The notes: generated by a model not told the origin, from the sequence alone. Positions 1 through 9,824 are shown, numbered from the stretch's first letter. The stretch: DNA of 46,859 bases from Burkholderiales bacterium (GCA_030827595.1 JAURED010000005.1:1-46859); one strand, 5' to 3'. Translations and numbers: made by a program.

Positions 1-177
1 ACCTCGCTAGGGCTAGTTTTGATATTAGAGGGTATTTTGCCCCTATTATTCCCTAATTTATGGCAAAATCTCATACGTAACATTTCTAATTATAATCCAG
101 GTCAGTTGAGAACCTATGGATTGGCAATGTTGGTGATGGGAATCATTGTTTTATTTTACGGGATACAAAGCTTATGA
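1..177 (+). CDS. DUF2065 family small membrane protein (3' part)
   Basis: The reading frame is open from the first base and ends in TGA at 175-177, giving 58 visible residues. The visible part has two hydrophobic stretches (LGLVLILEGILPLLFP and GLAMLVMGIIVLFYGI) separated by a short polar segment with the RTYGL motif, the pattern of the YjeT/DUF2065 inner-membrane family. That family is usually found just after hflK-hflC and before hisZ-purA in betaproteobacteria, and hisZ and purA do follow here, so hflC probably lies to the left of the window. The stop overlaps the hisZ start (ATGA), which suggests translational coupling. The 5' end is cut by the window edge. The function of the family is not established. 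Confidence 0.75.
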   Translation, partial: TSLGLVLILEGILPLLFPNLWQNLIRNISNYNPGQLRTYGLAMLVMGIIVLFYGIQSL

Positions 178-1136
178 TTAATACCTGGTCTATACCTGAC
201 AAGGTTGAGGATCTTTATCCAAAACGTGCTTTAGAGCTTGAAAAATCTAGACGCACTCTCGTTGATTATTTTTTAAAGAATAAGTTTGAGTTAATTAATC
301 CATCAATGATTGAGTTTGCTGACAATGTCTCATTCAGTGGAGAATCTGTTGACAGTGATATGTTTAAGATACCAGATCCACTGACGGGCAGGTTAATTGG
401 CATTACACCAGACCTTACCATTCAGACAGCCAGGATCGATAATTACCTTTCTACTTCAATTAGCGATATTCGGAGGTATTGTTATTGTGGCTCCGTTCTA
501 AAAACAAACACCAATTTATTTAATCAGTCCCGGGAAGAGCTTCAGGTCGGTGTTGAGATCTATGGAAATGATAAAATTGATGCCGATATTGATGTAGTAA
601 ACACTTTAATTAAATCGTTTAAATTATTGAAATTAAATAATATTTTATTATCATTTAACGACATTTCAATCTACACAGAATTTCTCAATAGCCTAGGACT
701 CTCGAGTTTTGATTCACCACAGCTTAGGATGCTGTTTGCCAAAAAAGATAGCGTTTCTATTATTGAAACCTTGCAACAAAATCTCACAAAAGTAAAAATC
801 GATAAAATCAAAAAGTTTTTGACTATATACGGCGATAACAATGCATTAAAAGAATTAGCAGAGCTTTTCGCAGGGAATATTAAAGTCATTCAAACAATCA
901 AAAATATTAAGAATATTGTTAAATCATTACCGAGTGGTACAGATTATATTATCGATGTCTCAGACGTGGATTGTTATGAGTATCATTCAGGTTTAATTTT
1001 CTCAGCTTATTCAGCAAAATACACCTCAGCTCTTGCTAAAGGGGGGCGTTTTGAAAATCTTACTTCAAGCTTCGGTAAAAAGAGGCCAGCGGTTGGGTTT
1101 ACATTTGATTTGCGAAGGCTCTTATTCATTGGGTAA
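174..1136 (+). CDS. hisZ: ATP phosphoribosyltransferase regulatory subunit HisZ
   Basis: HisZ is a catalytically inactive paralogue of histidyl-tRNA synthetase. It binds short-form HisG and activates the first step of histidine synthesis. The protein shows the class II synthetase-like fold signals: an N-terminal region with DLTIQTARI near residue 80 (motif 2 region) and a C-terminal AKGGRFENL...VGFTFDLRRLL segment matching motif 3. At 320 residues it is shorter than the roughly 380-390 usual for the family and lacks a C-terminal anticodon-binding domain, as expected for HisZ. Its place directly before purA is the classic betaproteobacterial arrangement. It starts in an ATGA overlap with the DUF2065 gene and ends 3 bases before purA, so the three are probably one operon. 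Confidence 0.9.
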   Translation: MINTWSIPDKVEDLYPKRALELEKSRRTLVDYFLKNKFELINPSMIEFADNVSFSGESVDSDMFKIPDPLTGRLIGITPDLTIQTARIDNYLSTSISDIRRYCYCGSVLKTNTNLFNQSREELQVGVEIYGNDKIDADIDVVNTLIKSFKLLKLNNILLSFNDISIYTEFLNSLGLSSFDSPQLRMLFAKKDSVSIIETLQQNLTKVKIDKIKKFLTIYGDNNALKELAELFAGNIKVIQTIKNIKNIVKSLPSGTDYIIDVSDVDCYEYHSGLIFSAYSAKYTSALAKGGRFENLTSSFGKKRPAVGFTFDLRRLLFIG

Positions 1137-2464
<1,328 letters not shown>

Positions 2465-2465
<1 letters not shown>

Positions 2466-3781
2466 TGCTCGAGGATAGCTCAAATAAAACTCATTTTGGA
2501 ATTAAAGCCCGCTGGATTTACACCGCTAATAATCATCAAGAATTACTTCATAATCACACCGTTTTTATAAAAAATGGGTTAATTGATGAGATCGCTCCTT
2601 CAGAATTAAATAATCAAGCAAATATTATCGACCTGGGAGAATCCATTCTGACGCCAGGGTTAATTAATATGCATACCCATTCGGCAATGACATTTCTTAA
2701 AGGTATTGCCGATGATCAAAAATTAACTGACTGGCTTGAGCAGTCTATTTGGCCCAATGAAGCCAAATTTTTAAATCATGACTTGGTATTTGAGGCCTCC
2801 CAGTTAGCCTGTTTAGAGATGATAAGCTCAGGTGTAACCACCTTTAATGATATGTATTTTTATCCAGAGGCAACGGCTAAAGCAGCCATTAAAATAGGCC
2901 TAAGAGCAAATATCGGTCTAGTATTTATTGATTTTAAGACAAACTATGCCAGTGATTTTACTGACTATTTTGACAAAGGATTCGCATTTAGGGATCACTT
3001 CAGAGATGAGTCTCTAATCTCAACATCTTTGGCTCCCCATGCTCCCTATACCGTCTCTGATGAATCTTTTAAAAAAATTCGAACCTATGCCGATCAACTT
3101 GGGTTAAATATTCACTGTCATCTTCATGAGACAGAATGGGAAATTAATGAAGGTTTAAAAAAATTCGGTATCAGGCCAATAGACCGACTTCATAGGCTAG
3201 GTATTTTAGGGCCCGATTTTATGGGTGTTCACTGTGTACACCTGAATGAATCTGACCTTAGGCTCATTGAAAGTAACCAGATTAATATAATTTCTTGTCC
3301 ATCCTCTAATTTGAAACTCGCTAGTGGTATCCCACCGATAAATTCAATGATAGATAAGGCAAAATTTGTCAGCATTGGAACCGACGGATCGGCGAGCAAT
3401 AACAAGCTGAGTGTATTAGATGATTTAAGATTATTTTCATTATTACAGCGCAACGACGGGAACGAACATGAGTTTTTAAAATCAGAAGATCTGATGGATA
3501 TGGTGACTATTGATGCCGCTAAATCACTTGACCTTGATAGCACAATCGGCTCAATAGAAGTGGGTAAAAAAGCGGATATAGTAGCCTTTGACTTATCAAC
3601 TATCTTTACCCAGCCGGTGTATGACCCACTATCCAGTCTGATTTATTCAGGAAGTCGAGATAATGTTCAACATGTTTGGGTGGAAGGTCAATTGAAATTT
3701 AAAAATAAACAGTTAGTCAATCTGGATGATGCTGAAAGTGCAATTGAAAAAGTAAAATTATGGCAAAACAAAATACAGTAA
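2465..3781 (+). CDS. mtaD: Amidohydrolase, 5-methylthioadenosine/S-adenosylhomocysteine deaminase type (TRZ/ATZ family)
   Basis: This is a metal-dependent amidohydrolase with the family's metal-binding motifs: NMHTHSAMTFLKG near residue 70, HCHLHETEWEINEG near 220, MGVHCVHL near 258 and IGTDGSASNN near 307. The TRZ/ATZ group in proteobacteria includes enzymes that deaminate 5'-methylthioadenosine or S-adenosylhomocysteine. That substrate fits the neighbour ubiG, whose reaction releases S-adenosylhomocysteine, but it is an inference and other deaminated purines or triazine-like substrates are possible. Length (438 residues) is typical. The start overlaps the purA stop by one base, and the 3' end overlaps ubiG by 22 bases, so the genes appear co-transcribed. 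Confidence 0.85.
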
Positions 3782-4476
3782 ACGTTGACCCCTCTGAGGT
3801 TGAAAAATTTAATCAGATTGCTCATAAATGGTGGGACCCCACTTCAGAGTTCAAGCCGTTACATGACATCAACCCCTTGCGCCTTAATTTTATTAATGAA
3901 AATTTTCCCTTACAAGGTAAAAGAGTCTTGGATGTGGGTTGTGGAGGAGGGATATTGAGTGAGTCGATGGCGCAGCTAGGCGCTGAGGTAACTGGTCTTG
4001 ATCAAAGTCAAATTGCAATTAAAATAGCACAACTCCATGCGAAAGAAAGTAATTTAAGTATTGACTATAAATTATTGAATATAGAAGAATTTTTAAAAAA
4101 AAATAAGACAAAATATGATGTAATCACCTGCCTTGAAATGGTAGAGCATGTGCCCAATCCTGCTTCAATTATTGAAGCCTGTTCTAAGTTATTAAATAAA
4201 AATGGTAGGCTTTATCTGTCAACGATTAACCGTAATCCAAAAGCTTTCCTATTTGCTATTATTGGGGCGGAATATGTTTTAAAAATGTTACCCAAGGGGA
4301 CTCACCAGTACGATAAATTTATCAGACCCGATGAAATCCAAGCTTGGTCCACAAGGGTTGGCTTAAAAATAACCGATATAAAGGGCATGAGTTATAACCC
4401 ATTCTTGAAAACGTATTCGCTGGGTAATGATGTTTCAGTCAATTACCTTATGGAACTTCAACACAACGATGATTAA
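3760..4476 (+). CDS. ubiG: Ubiquinone biosynthesis O-methyltransferase UbiG
   Basis: UbiG carries out both O-methylations in ubiquinone synthesis using S-adenosylmethionine. The protein has the characteristic start region VEKFNQIAHKWWDPTSEFKP, then SAM motif I VLDVGCGGGILSE near residue 57, motif II/post I region CLEMVEHVPNP near 125 and the family block LPKGTHQYDKFIRPDE near 175. Length (238 residues) matches the family. It starts inside the end of mtaD (22-base overlap) and is followed by gph with an 8-base overlap. The ubiG-gph pair is a common proteobacterial arrangement. A run of nine A residues lies within the coding region near 4094. Confidence 0.95.
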   Translation: MAKQNTVNVDPSEVEKFNQIAHKWWDPTSEFKPLHDINPLRLNFINENFPLQGKRVLDVGCGGGILSESMAQLGAEVTGLDQSQIAIKIAQLHAKESNLSIDYKLLNIEEFLKKNKTKYDVITCLEMVEHVPNPASIIEACSKLLNKNGRLYLSTINRNPKAFLFAIIGAEYVLKMLPKGTHQYDKFIRPDEIQAWSTRVGLKITDIKGMSYNPFLKTYSLGNDVSVNYLMELQHNDD

Positions 4477-5125
4477 AGCAATCATCTTTGATTTTGATGG
4501 AACCTTAGTAGACACAGCGCCTGATTTAATTGCTTCAGCCAATCATGTTTTTAAACAACACAATCAACTTGAAATTTCATATCAAGAGGGATTGGCTTGT
4601 TCCTCGAATGGAACCTTAGCCTTTTTGCTAAAGCGTTTTTCCAAGGAGGAGATAGATTCACAAGGGTTGGTAAATGAATTTATTGAATTTTATCTCACTG
4701 TTTGTGCCGATAATGTGAGTCTGTTTAATGATTTGGAAATTTTACTTAAAGATTTGTATCAACAAAATATAATCTTAGGCATAGTTACCAACAAACCAAA
4801 AATTTTTACTAATAAAATTATTGAACGGCTTGATATACAACATCTATTTAAGTTTGTGATCAGTCCAGATGATGGTTTTAAACCTAAACCAGATAACGAC
4901 ATGCTGGTCAGTGCTCTTGTTCAAGAAAATTTAAATCCTTCTGAAGTCCTCTATATTGGAGATGGGGAACGTGACATTATTGCGGCGAATAAAACCAATG
5001 TTGGTTCGGTATTAGCTGCTTATGGATACATTGATCCTAAAGAAAATGTAGAAGTTTGGGGTAATGATTATGTGATTAATTCATCAAATGATTTAAAACT
5101 TTTGATTAATAGTTTTTCGCTCTGA
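4469..5125 (+). CDS. gph: Phosphoglycolate phosphatase (HAD family)
   Basis: This HAD-superfamily hydrolase dephosphorylates 2-phosphoglycolate, formed during DNA repair or by oxygenase side reactions. HAD motif I is at the very N-terminus (IIFDFDGTLVDTAPD), motif II is GIVTNKP near residue 105, the conserved lysine region is KPKPDN, and motif III/IV is YIGDGERDIIAA near 165. I place the start at 4469, not at the ATG 42 bases upstream, because the HAD family begins almost directly with motif I and the extra 14 residues would be out-of-frame ubiG sequence. This leaves an 8-base overlap with ubiG. The 3' end overlaps the convergent recR gene by 33 bases. Confidence 0.9.
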   Translation: MIKAIIFDFDGTLVDTAPDLIASANHVFKQHNQLEISYQEGLACSSNGTLAFLLKRFSKEEIDSQGLVNEFIEFYLTVCADNVSLFNDLEILLKDLYQQNIILGIVTNKPKIFTNKIIERLDIQHLFKFVISPDDGFKPKPDNDMLVSALVQENLNPSEVLYIGDGERDIIAANKTNVGSVLAAYGYIDPKENVEVWGNDYVINSSNDLKLLINSFSL

Positions 5126-5695
5126 TATAGCCTGAGCCAAGGTGCCTGAATCGGTATACTCGATTTCTGACCCAGAGGGCATCCCCCTTGCAATTCGGCT
5201 CAATTTCTTTCCTAAATCTTTGAGTAATTCGGTGATGTAAGTTGCCGTTGCGTCACCCTCTTTGGTAAAGTTTGTGGCGATGATGATCTCTTCAATTTGT
5301 TCATCCTTACAACGATCATAGAGGCCACCCATATTTAAATCTTTTGGACCAATTCCATCTAGAGGAGATAGTCTACCCATTAAGATATAGTAAATGCCGT
5401 CAAAGGAATGTGTCTGTTCAAACATTAGAAGATCGGTTGGCATTTCAATAATACATAAGACTTTTTTGTTACGCTTTGGATCGAGACACAAGTCACAAGT
5501 GGGTGATTCTGAAAAATTATTACATGATGAGCATTTTCCGAGTAACTCAAAACTATTGAGTATTGAATTTGCTAAGCGCCTCGCGCCTTTTGGATCACGT
5601 TGGAGAAGATAATAAGCCATCCGGGTAGCAGATTTTGGACCAACACCAGGCAGACATTTGATGCTATCTATTAATTCATCAAGCACTTTTGACAT
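5093..5695 (-). CDS. recR: Recombination mediator protein RecR
   Basis: RecR works with RecO (and RecF) to load RecA at single-strand gaps. The 200-residue protein has the normal length and domains: an N-terminal helix-hairpin-helix (LIDSIKCLPGVGPKSATRMAYYLL split over residues 7-30), a four-cysteine zinc motif (CSSCNNF...CDLCLD, near residues 55-72), and a TOPRIM domain with the acidic centre IIEMPTDLLMFE near residue 81. It lies 12 bases after ybaB on the same strand, the widespread dnaX-ybaB-recR order. Its 3' end overlaps gph on the opposite strand by 33 bases, and I see no terminator between the two convergent genes. Confidence 0.96.
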   Translation of the reverse strand: MSKVLDELIDSIKCLPGVGPKSATRMAYYLLQRDPKGARRLANSILNSFELLGKCSSCNNFSESPTCDLCLDPKRNKKVLCIIEMPTDLLMFEQTHSFDGIYYILMGRLSPLDGIGPKDLNMGGLYDRCKDEQIEEIIIATNFTKEGDATATYITELLKDLGKKLSRIARGMPSGSEIEYTDSGTLAQAISERKTINQKF

Positions 5696-5707
5696 GATAT
5701 TCTTTTC

Positions 5708-6016
5708 TTAGAAAGGAAGGTTCATGCCTGGGGGAACAAGCCCAGACATTTTTTGACTGGTTGTGGCTTCAATTTTTGCTTGTGTGTCTTTTAAGGCCAC
5801 CAGGATAAGATCCTCTAGTAGCTCTTTATCTTGCATCAAAGAATCATCAATAAAAACTTTCCTGACTTCATTTTTACAAGTCATAGTGATCTTTACTTGC
5901 CCATTACTTGCTGAGCCTTCGACTTCAATATTACCCAGTTCATTCTGAGCTTTTTGAAGATTGGCTTGCATCATTTGAGCTTGCTTCATTAGGTTTCCCA
6001 TGCCGCCTTTTGCCAT
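5708..6016 (-). CDS. ybaB: YbaB/EbfC family nucleoid-associated protein
   Basis: This small DNA-binding nucleoid protein (102 residues, normal length) starts with a glycine/methionine-rich segment, then the helix MKQAQMMQANLQKAQNEL, a beta region containing VEGSASNGQVKITM, and a C-terminal stretch ending in SGLVPPGMNLPF, all typical of the family. It sits between dnaX (14 bases upstream) and recR (12 bases downstream). A good Shine-Dalgarno sequence (GAGGAGACG) precedes the ATG. The exact cellular role is known only as DNA binding and bridging in other bacteria. Confidence 0.94.
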   Translation of the reverse strand: MAKGGMGNLMKQAQMMQANLQKAQNELGNIEVEGSASNGQVKITMTCKNEVRKVFIDDSLMQDKELLEDLILVALKDTQAKIEATTSQKMSGLVPPGMNLPF

Positions 6017-6030
6017 AATAACGTCTCCTC

Positions 6031-7596
6031 TTAGTGATTGATTGGTTTGATGGTCTCTTCAATAATTTGACCCTCAAACTCATTTAATATTTTTTCCAAA
6101 TTTTGATCGGATTTTATTGAATTTGTTGCATGTTTTAAAGCCTCAGTGTCTTCAAGATTTTTTTCATGAGCTGGCGTTTGCGTGGTTTCAGCCTCTTGAA
6201 TATAAACGCGAACTCTTTCACCCGTTAATTCAAGAAGCGATGACTCAAGAATGTTGATGTATTTATCGTTATTTAGGTGTTTAAATTTATCGTCCACTGC
6301 GAGGTAAAGTTGCTGATCACTATACGAAATAATTTCACAATTCTGCGCGAGTGTCTTTGCCATCCCATGTTTAAGTTGCTCGACAACTTGACGCCAATTA
6401 TTTGGGTTGATTTTTATATCAATATCATCAGATGTTAAATTTTTTTTTTCAGCTTCTTCGGTGGAATTAGGTTTTTTAATTGCGTTGCTTTGCGTCTCTT
6501 TATTTGGCTCTATAGATACTTTATTCGGATTATGATTTGGCATGAAGTTCATTAATCGGATCACCGTCATAACAAAACCAACATAGGGATTAGGCGCTAA
6601 TGGAAGGTCTTTTAATCCATGAATGGTAATTTGATAAAGTGTCTGAAGTAATTTGGGTTCAATGACATCTGCCATGGATTTTTTACGATCCGGATGCTCA
6701 TTAAAGGTTTGCTCCACAGAGATCTCATAAAATCTCTCTGACAAGGTTTTTAATATATTTTCATAGGATAAGTTTGCCGTCTTAATTGTCGATAAAATGG
6801 ATTGCACAGCATCCTTCTTATTGGTCACAATGGCCTCTATTAAATTGGTCGTTGTGTCCTTAGATATTATCCCTAGGATGGCCTGAAGTTTTTCACTGAT
6901 TACTTCCCCATTGGTGTAGTTAATTACTCGGTCCGCCAAGGACAATGCATCCCGCATACTTCCCTCAGCAAATTGAGCAATCATGTCAACGGCTGCCTCA
7001 TCATAGTTAATTTTTTCTTCATCAAATATTTTTTTTAATTGACCAATAAGTTCTTCATTGGTCATTTGCATCAAATTAAAATGTAAGCACCGAGAAATTA
7101 CTGTGACTGGAATTTTTTCAGGATCGGTGGTTGCCAAAATAAAAATAACATGGGCCGGGGGCTCCTCAAGTGTTTTTAACATCGCATTAAATGAGCTTTT
7201 CGAAAGCATATGCACTTCATCAATGATAAAAACTTTGTATGGCGAAGAGGTCGGTTGATAATTAGCATTTTCCATCAACTCACGCATGTTATCGACTTGG
7301 GTATTTGATGCTGCATCCAGCTCAATCACATCGATGGCTTTTGATTGATCAATTTCCAGGCATGAGGAACATTCGCAGCAGGGGGTATCGGTGACCCCAG
7401 TTTGGCAATTCAAGCATTTAGCAAAGATTCGGGCAATTGTTGTTTTTCCGACCCCACGAGTTCCAGAAAATAAGTAGGCATGATGAATGCGTTCATTTTG
7501 AATGGAGTTTTTAATTGCTTGTATAGTAAATTCTTGACCCACGATGGAGTCAAAATTTTTCGGGCGCCATTTTCTTGCTAATGCTTGATTTTTCAT
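6031..7596 (-). CDS. dnaX: DNA polymerase III subunits tau/gamma
   Basis: DnaX is the ATPase of the clamp loader. Its tau form also ties the polymerase to the helicase. Domain I carries Walker A SGTRGVGKTT (residues 44-53), a zinc-binding cysteine set (61, 64, 73, 76, 79), Walker B IIDEVH (124-129) and the SRC arginine finger in VISRCLHF near 168. Domain III ends near residue 360, followed by a polar linker and a shorter-than-usual tau-specific C-terminal region (521 residues in all; E. coli has 643). At codons 383-386 lies a run of ten A residues on the coding strand (6449-6440). A shift in either direction reaches a stop within seven codons, so a gamma-like product of 386 or 389 residues is possible. 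The gene starts 15 bases after the SRP RNA. Confidence 0.96.
   Translation of the reverse strand: MKNQALARKWRPKNFDSIVGQEFTIQAIKNSIQNERIHHAYLFSGTRGVGKTTIARIFAKCLNCQTGVTDTPCCECSSCLEIDQSKAIDVIELDAASNTQVDNMRELMENANYQPTSSPYKVFIIDEVHMLSKSSFNAMLKTLEEPPAHVIFILATTDPEKIPVTVISRCLHFNLMQMTNEELIGQLKKIFDEEKINYDEAAVDMIAQFAEGSMRDALSLADRVINYTNGEVISEKLQAILGIISKDTTTNLIEAIVTNKKDAVQSILSTIKTANLSYENILKTLSERFYEISVEQTFNEHPDRKKSMADVIEPKLLQTLYQITIHGLKDLPLAPNPYVGFVMTVIRLMNFMPNHNPNKVSIEPNKETQSNAIKKPNSTEEAEKKNLTSDDIDIKINPNNWRQVVEQLKHGMAKTLAQNCEIISYSDQQLYLAVDDKFKHLNNDKYINILESSLLELTGERVRVYIQEAETTQTPAHEKNLEDTEALKHATNSIKSDQNLEKILNEFEGQIIEETIKPINH
6440..6449 (-). promoter_or_regulatory. A10 slippery run in dnaX, candidate transcriptional slippage / frameshift site
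   Basis: The coding strand reads GAA AAA AAA AAT TTA in frame, giving ten consecutive A residues just after domain III of DnaX. One extra A leads to K-F-N-I and then TGA. One lost A leads to I and then TAA. Thermus dnaX uses an A9 run for transcriptional slippage to make gamma, and E. coli uses a ribosomal frameshift at A AAA AAG. The position at the domain III/IV boundary supports the same use here. However, A9 runs also occur in ubiG and glnE in this window, so the run alone is not proof. Confidence 0.45.
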
Positions 7597-7611
7597 AATG
7601 TTTAAAAGTTA

Positions 7612-7707
7612 AGGCGAGCCATAATCTCGGCACTTGCTTCATTAGTTGTGGCTGCTTGCTTCCGCACCTGACCAGGTTGGCTAACTTACAATGCGAGGTG
7701 ACCCGCC
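7612..7707 (-). ncRNA. ffs: Signal recognition particle RNA, small bacterial type (4.5S RNA)
   Basis: On the minus strand the sequence contains the SRP core GGTCAGGTGCGGAAGCAAGC, which holds the conserved GGTCAG and GGAAG elements of domain IV, followed by GCAGCC. The 5' end GGCGGGTC can pair with the 3' end GGCTCGCC to close the long hairpin, giving an RNA of about 96 nt. It binds Ffh and targets ribosomes making membrane proteins. The gene lies 15 bases upstream of the dnaX start on the same strand, with no terminator between, so dnaX is probably transcribed through it. A possible -10 box (TAGAAT, 7720-7715) lies just upstream. The exact ends are estimated from the pairing. Confidence 0.9.
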
Positions 7708-7745
7708 AATTAATATTCTACATGAAGATGGTTTGCTATGCTCAG

Positions 7746-8123
7746 CTAGCCACATCTTTTTACTGGGTGTTGTGAGAGGTATTTCCATTCCTCATCTGAG
7801 TAGAGGCGGGAGCGAATAAAAAAACGCAAACCTGTTGGCCTCTCTAATGAAAATTGGCCTCCAGTACCTGGTATGGCATCTAAAGTGAGGTGAGTATGTT
7901 CCCAATACTCAAATTGAGTAAAGCTCATGTAAAAAGGAACACCATGAACTTCTCCAAGACAAACGTCACTGTTCCCTAAAAAGAATTCACCCTGGGGATA
8001 ACACATTGGTGCGCTCCCGTCACAACAACCCCCAGATTGATGAAACATGACGGGCCCATGAATCTTTACCAGCTCATCTATAAGTTGGTTTGCTTTGTCG
8101 GTTGATGTAATTCGTGTAATCAT
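7746..8123 (-). CDS. DUF779 domain-containing protein
   Basis: The 125-residue protein matches the DUF779 family: HGPVMFHQSGGCCDGSAPMC near residues 22-41, then FLGNSDVCLGEV, FYMSFTQFEYWEHTH and GTGGQFSLERPTGLRFF. The paired cysteines in SGGCCDGS and histidine-containing motifs could bind metal, but that is inference. The family is almost always next to an aldehyde dehydrogenase, as it is here, and its role is unknown. The ATG directly follows the T-run of a hairpin at 8124-8152, so it has no Shine-Dalgarno sequence. There is no alternative start before residue 26 (the M of HGPVMF), so the start at 8123 looks right from the family alignment. Confidence 0.85.
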   Translation of the reverse strand: MITRITSTDKANQLIDELVKIHGPVMFHQSGGCCDGSAPMCYPQGEFFLGNSDVCLGEVHGVPFYMSFTQFEYWEHTHLTLDAIPGTGGQFSLERPTGLRFFIRSRLYSDEEWKYLSQHPVKRCG

Positions 8124-8152
8124 AAAAAAAGGCTGCGTTTAATAGCAGCCTT
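8124..8152 (-). terminator. Intrinsic terminator or attenuator between aldehyde dehydrogenase and DUF779 gene
   Basis: Read on the minus strand, AAGGCTGC and GCAGCCTT form an 8-bp perfect stem around an 8-nt loop, ending in a run of seven T residues. The last T is immediately followed by the ATG of the DUF779 gene. It is well placed to stop transcripts coming from the aldehyde dehydrogenase gene. If it does not stop them fully, it would act as an attenuator for the DUF779 gene. Confidence 0.75.
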
Positions 8153-8174
8153 CATTTTATACTAATTTAGCAGG

Positions 8175-9695
8175 CTAAAAGAAACCTAATTTATTTTCGC
8201 TGTAACTGACCAATAAATTTTTAGTTTGCTGATAGTGATCAAGCATCATCTTGTGGTTTTCACGACCGATACCAGATTGTTTATACCCACCAAAGGCAGC
8301 GTGGGCTGGGTAAGCATGATAACAATTAGTCCAAACACGTCCAGCTTGAATGCCACGGCCCATACGATGAGCGGTATTGCCATTTCGCGTCCAAACACCT
8401 GATCCCAATCCATACAGAGTATCATTAGCAATTGCAAGCGCTTCAGCCTCATCTTTAAAGGTAGTGACTGAGACCACTGGACCAAAAATTTCTTCTTGGA
8501 AAATTCTCATCTTGTTATGCCCTTTAAGGATTGTTGGCTCTATATAGTAGCCCCCTGAAAGTTCACCATCAAGCGAGCGTTGATTACCACCCGTTAATAG
8601 TTCAGCGCCTTCTTCTTGACCAAGTTTAATGTAAGACATGATCTTTTCTTGTTGTTCGCTTGATGCTTGCGCACCAATCATAGTCGCTGCGTCCAGTGGC
8701 GATCCACTTTTAATTGCTTTAGTTCTCTCAATGGCACGCTCAATAAAGGCGTCGTATATCGATTCTTGAATCAATGCACGAGAAGGGCAAGTACATACTT
8801 CACCTTGGTTTAGAGCAAACATCGTGAATCCTTCTAAGGCTTTATCGAAATAAGCATCATCTTTATCCATAACATCTTCAAAGAAAATATTAGGAGATTT
8901 GCCACCGAGTTCAAGTGTTACCGGAATAATATTTTGCGACGCATATTGCATAATTAATCGACCAGTTGTGGTTTCACCGGTAAAAGCAATTTTAGCAATT
9001 CTGCTTGAGCTAGCTAGAGGTTTGCCTGCTTCAAGACCAAACCCATTCACAAGATTCAGCACTCCAGGAGGGAGAAGGTCGCCAATAATTTCAGCTACAA
9101 TCAGGATGGACACGGGAGTCTGTTCTGCAGGTTTCATAACCACGCAGTTGCCAGCACCAATAGCTGGTGCAAGTTTCCATGCCGCCATTAAAATCGGGAA
9201 ATTCCAAGGAATAATTTGACCAACCACCCCAAGAGGTTCATGAAAATGGTAGGCCACGGTGTCGTGATCAATTTCACAGACCGATCCTTCTTGAGCACGA
9301 ATGGCTCCTGCGAAGTATCTAAAATGATCGATCGCTAAGGGAATGTCTGCAGCCATTGTTTCTCGAATAGGTTTACCGTTATCAATTGTTTCTGCGAGTG
9401 CAATTTTTTCAAGATTTTGCTCCATGCGATCAGCAATTTTATTTAGAATATTTGCTCTTTCAGTAGGGCTTGTTTTACCCCATGCATCTTTGGCTGCATG
9501 GGCTGCATCCAAGGCTAAATTGATATCAGCTTCGGTCGATCTTGCAACCTCACAAAAAGGCTTGCCGGTTAGTGGAGTGATGTTCTCAAAGTATTTACCT
9601 TCAACAGGTTTAACCCATTTACCACCAATAAAATTATCATATCTTTCCTTGAATGGACTATCAATTCCAAGGTTCTTCAGTGTATCAAACGCCAT
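8175..9695 (-). CDS. NAD(P)-dependent aldehyde dehydrogenase (ExaC/AcoD-like)
   Basis: This enzyme oxidises an aldehyde to the acid with NAD(P). It shows the family's N-terminal [16 protein letters not shown], the cofactor-binding [18 protein letters not shown] near residue 160, the FTGETTTGR turn near 238, the catalytic glutamate motif [10 protein letters not shown] near 260 and the catalytic cysteine in [10 protein letters not shown] near 300. Length (506 residues) fits the acetaldehyde/chloroacetaldehyde dehydrogenase group usually paired with DUF779. In a formaldehyde-metabolising organism the substrate could be a short-chain aldehyde; this is inference. A strong Shine-Dalgarno sequence (GGGAGGAAAG) precedes the start, unusual in this window and consistent with high expression. 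Confidence 0.92.
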   Translation of the reverse strand: MAFDTLKNLGIDSPFKERYDNFIGGKWVKPVEGKYFENITPLTGKPFCEVARSTEADINLALDAAHAAKDAWGKTSPTERANILNKIADRMEQNLEKIALAETIDNGKPIRETMAADIPLAIDHFRYFAGAIRAQEGSVCEIDHDTVAYHFHEPLGVVGQIIPWNFPILMAAWKLAPAIGAGNCVVMKPAEQTPVSILIVAEIIGDLLPPGVLNLVNGFGLEAGKPLASSSRIAKIAFTGETTTGRLIMQYASQNIIPVTLELGGKSPNIFFEDVMDKDDAYFDKALEGFTMFALNQGEVCTCPSRALIQESIYDAFIERAIERTKAIKSGSPLDAATMIGAQASSEQQEKIMSYIKLGQEEGAELLTGGNQRSLDGELSGGYYIEPTILKGHNKMRIFQEEIFGPVVSVTTFKDEAEALAIANDTLYGLGSGVWTRNGNTAHRMGRGIQAGRVWTNCYHAYPAHAAFGGYKQSGIGRENHKMMLDHYQQTKNLLVSYSENKLGFF

Positions 9696-9793
9696 TTTTC
9701 TTTCCTCCCAAAAATAAAATTAGCTGTAATGAATAAATAGTTATTAAGCTAAGTAGATCTATTACATTAAAGCCATTTGGATTTTTAATCAAG

Positions 9794-9824
9794 TCAACAT
9801 TCTCATGAGCTATCTATGTATAAT
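9794..9824 (+). promoter_or_regulatory. Probable promoter of tRNA-Ser
   Basis: A perfect TATAAT at 9819-9824 lies 14 bases before the mature tRNA 5' end. A weak -35 match, TCAACA, is at 9794-9799 with a long 19-bp spacer. The -10 is convincing; the -35 is not. Confidence 0.5.

Noticed and set aside
4427-4468. Upstream ATG as the gph start
   Set aside because: The extra residues are out-of-frame ubiG sequence; HAD motif I should be at the N-terminus.
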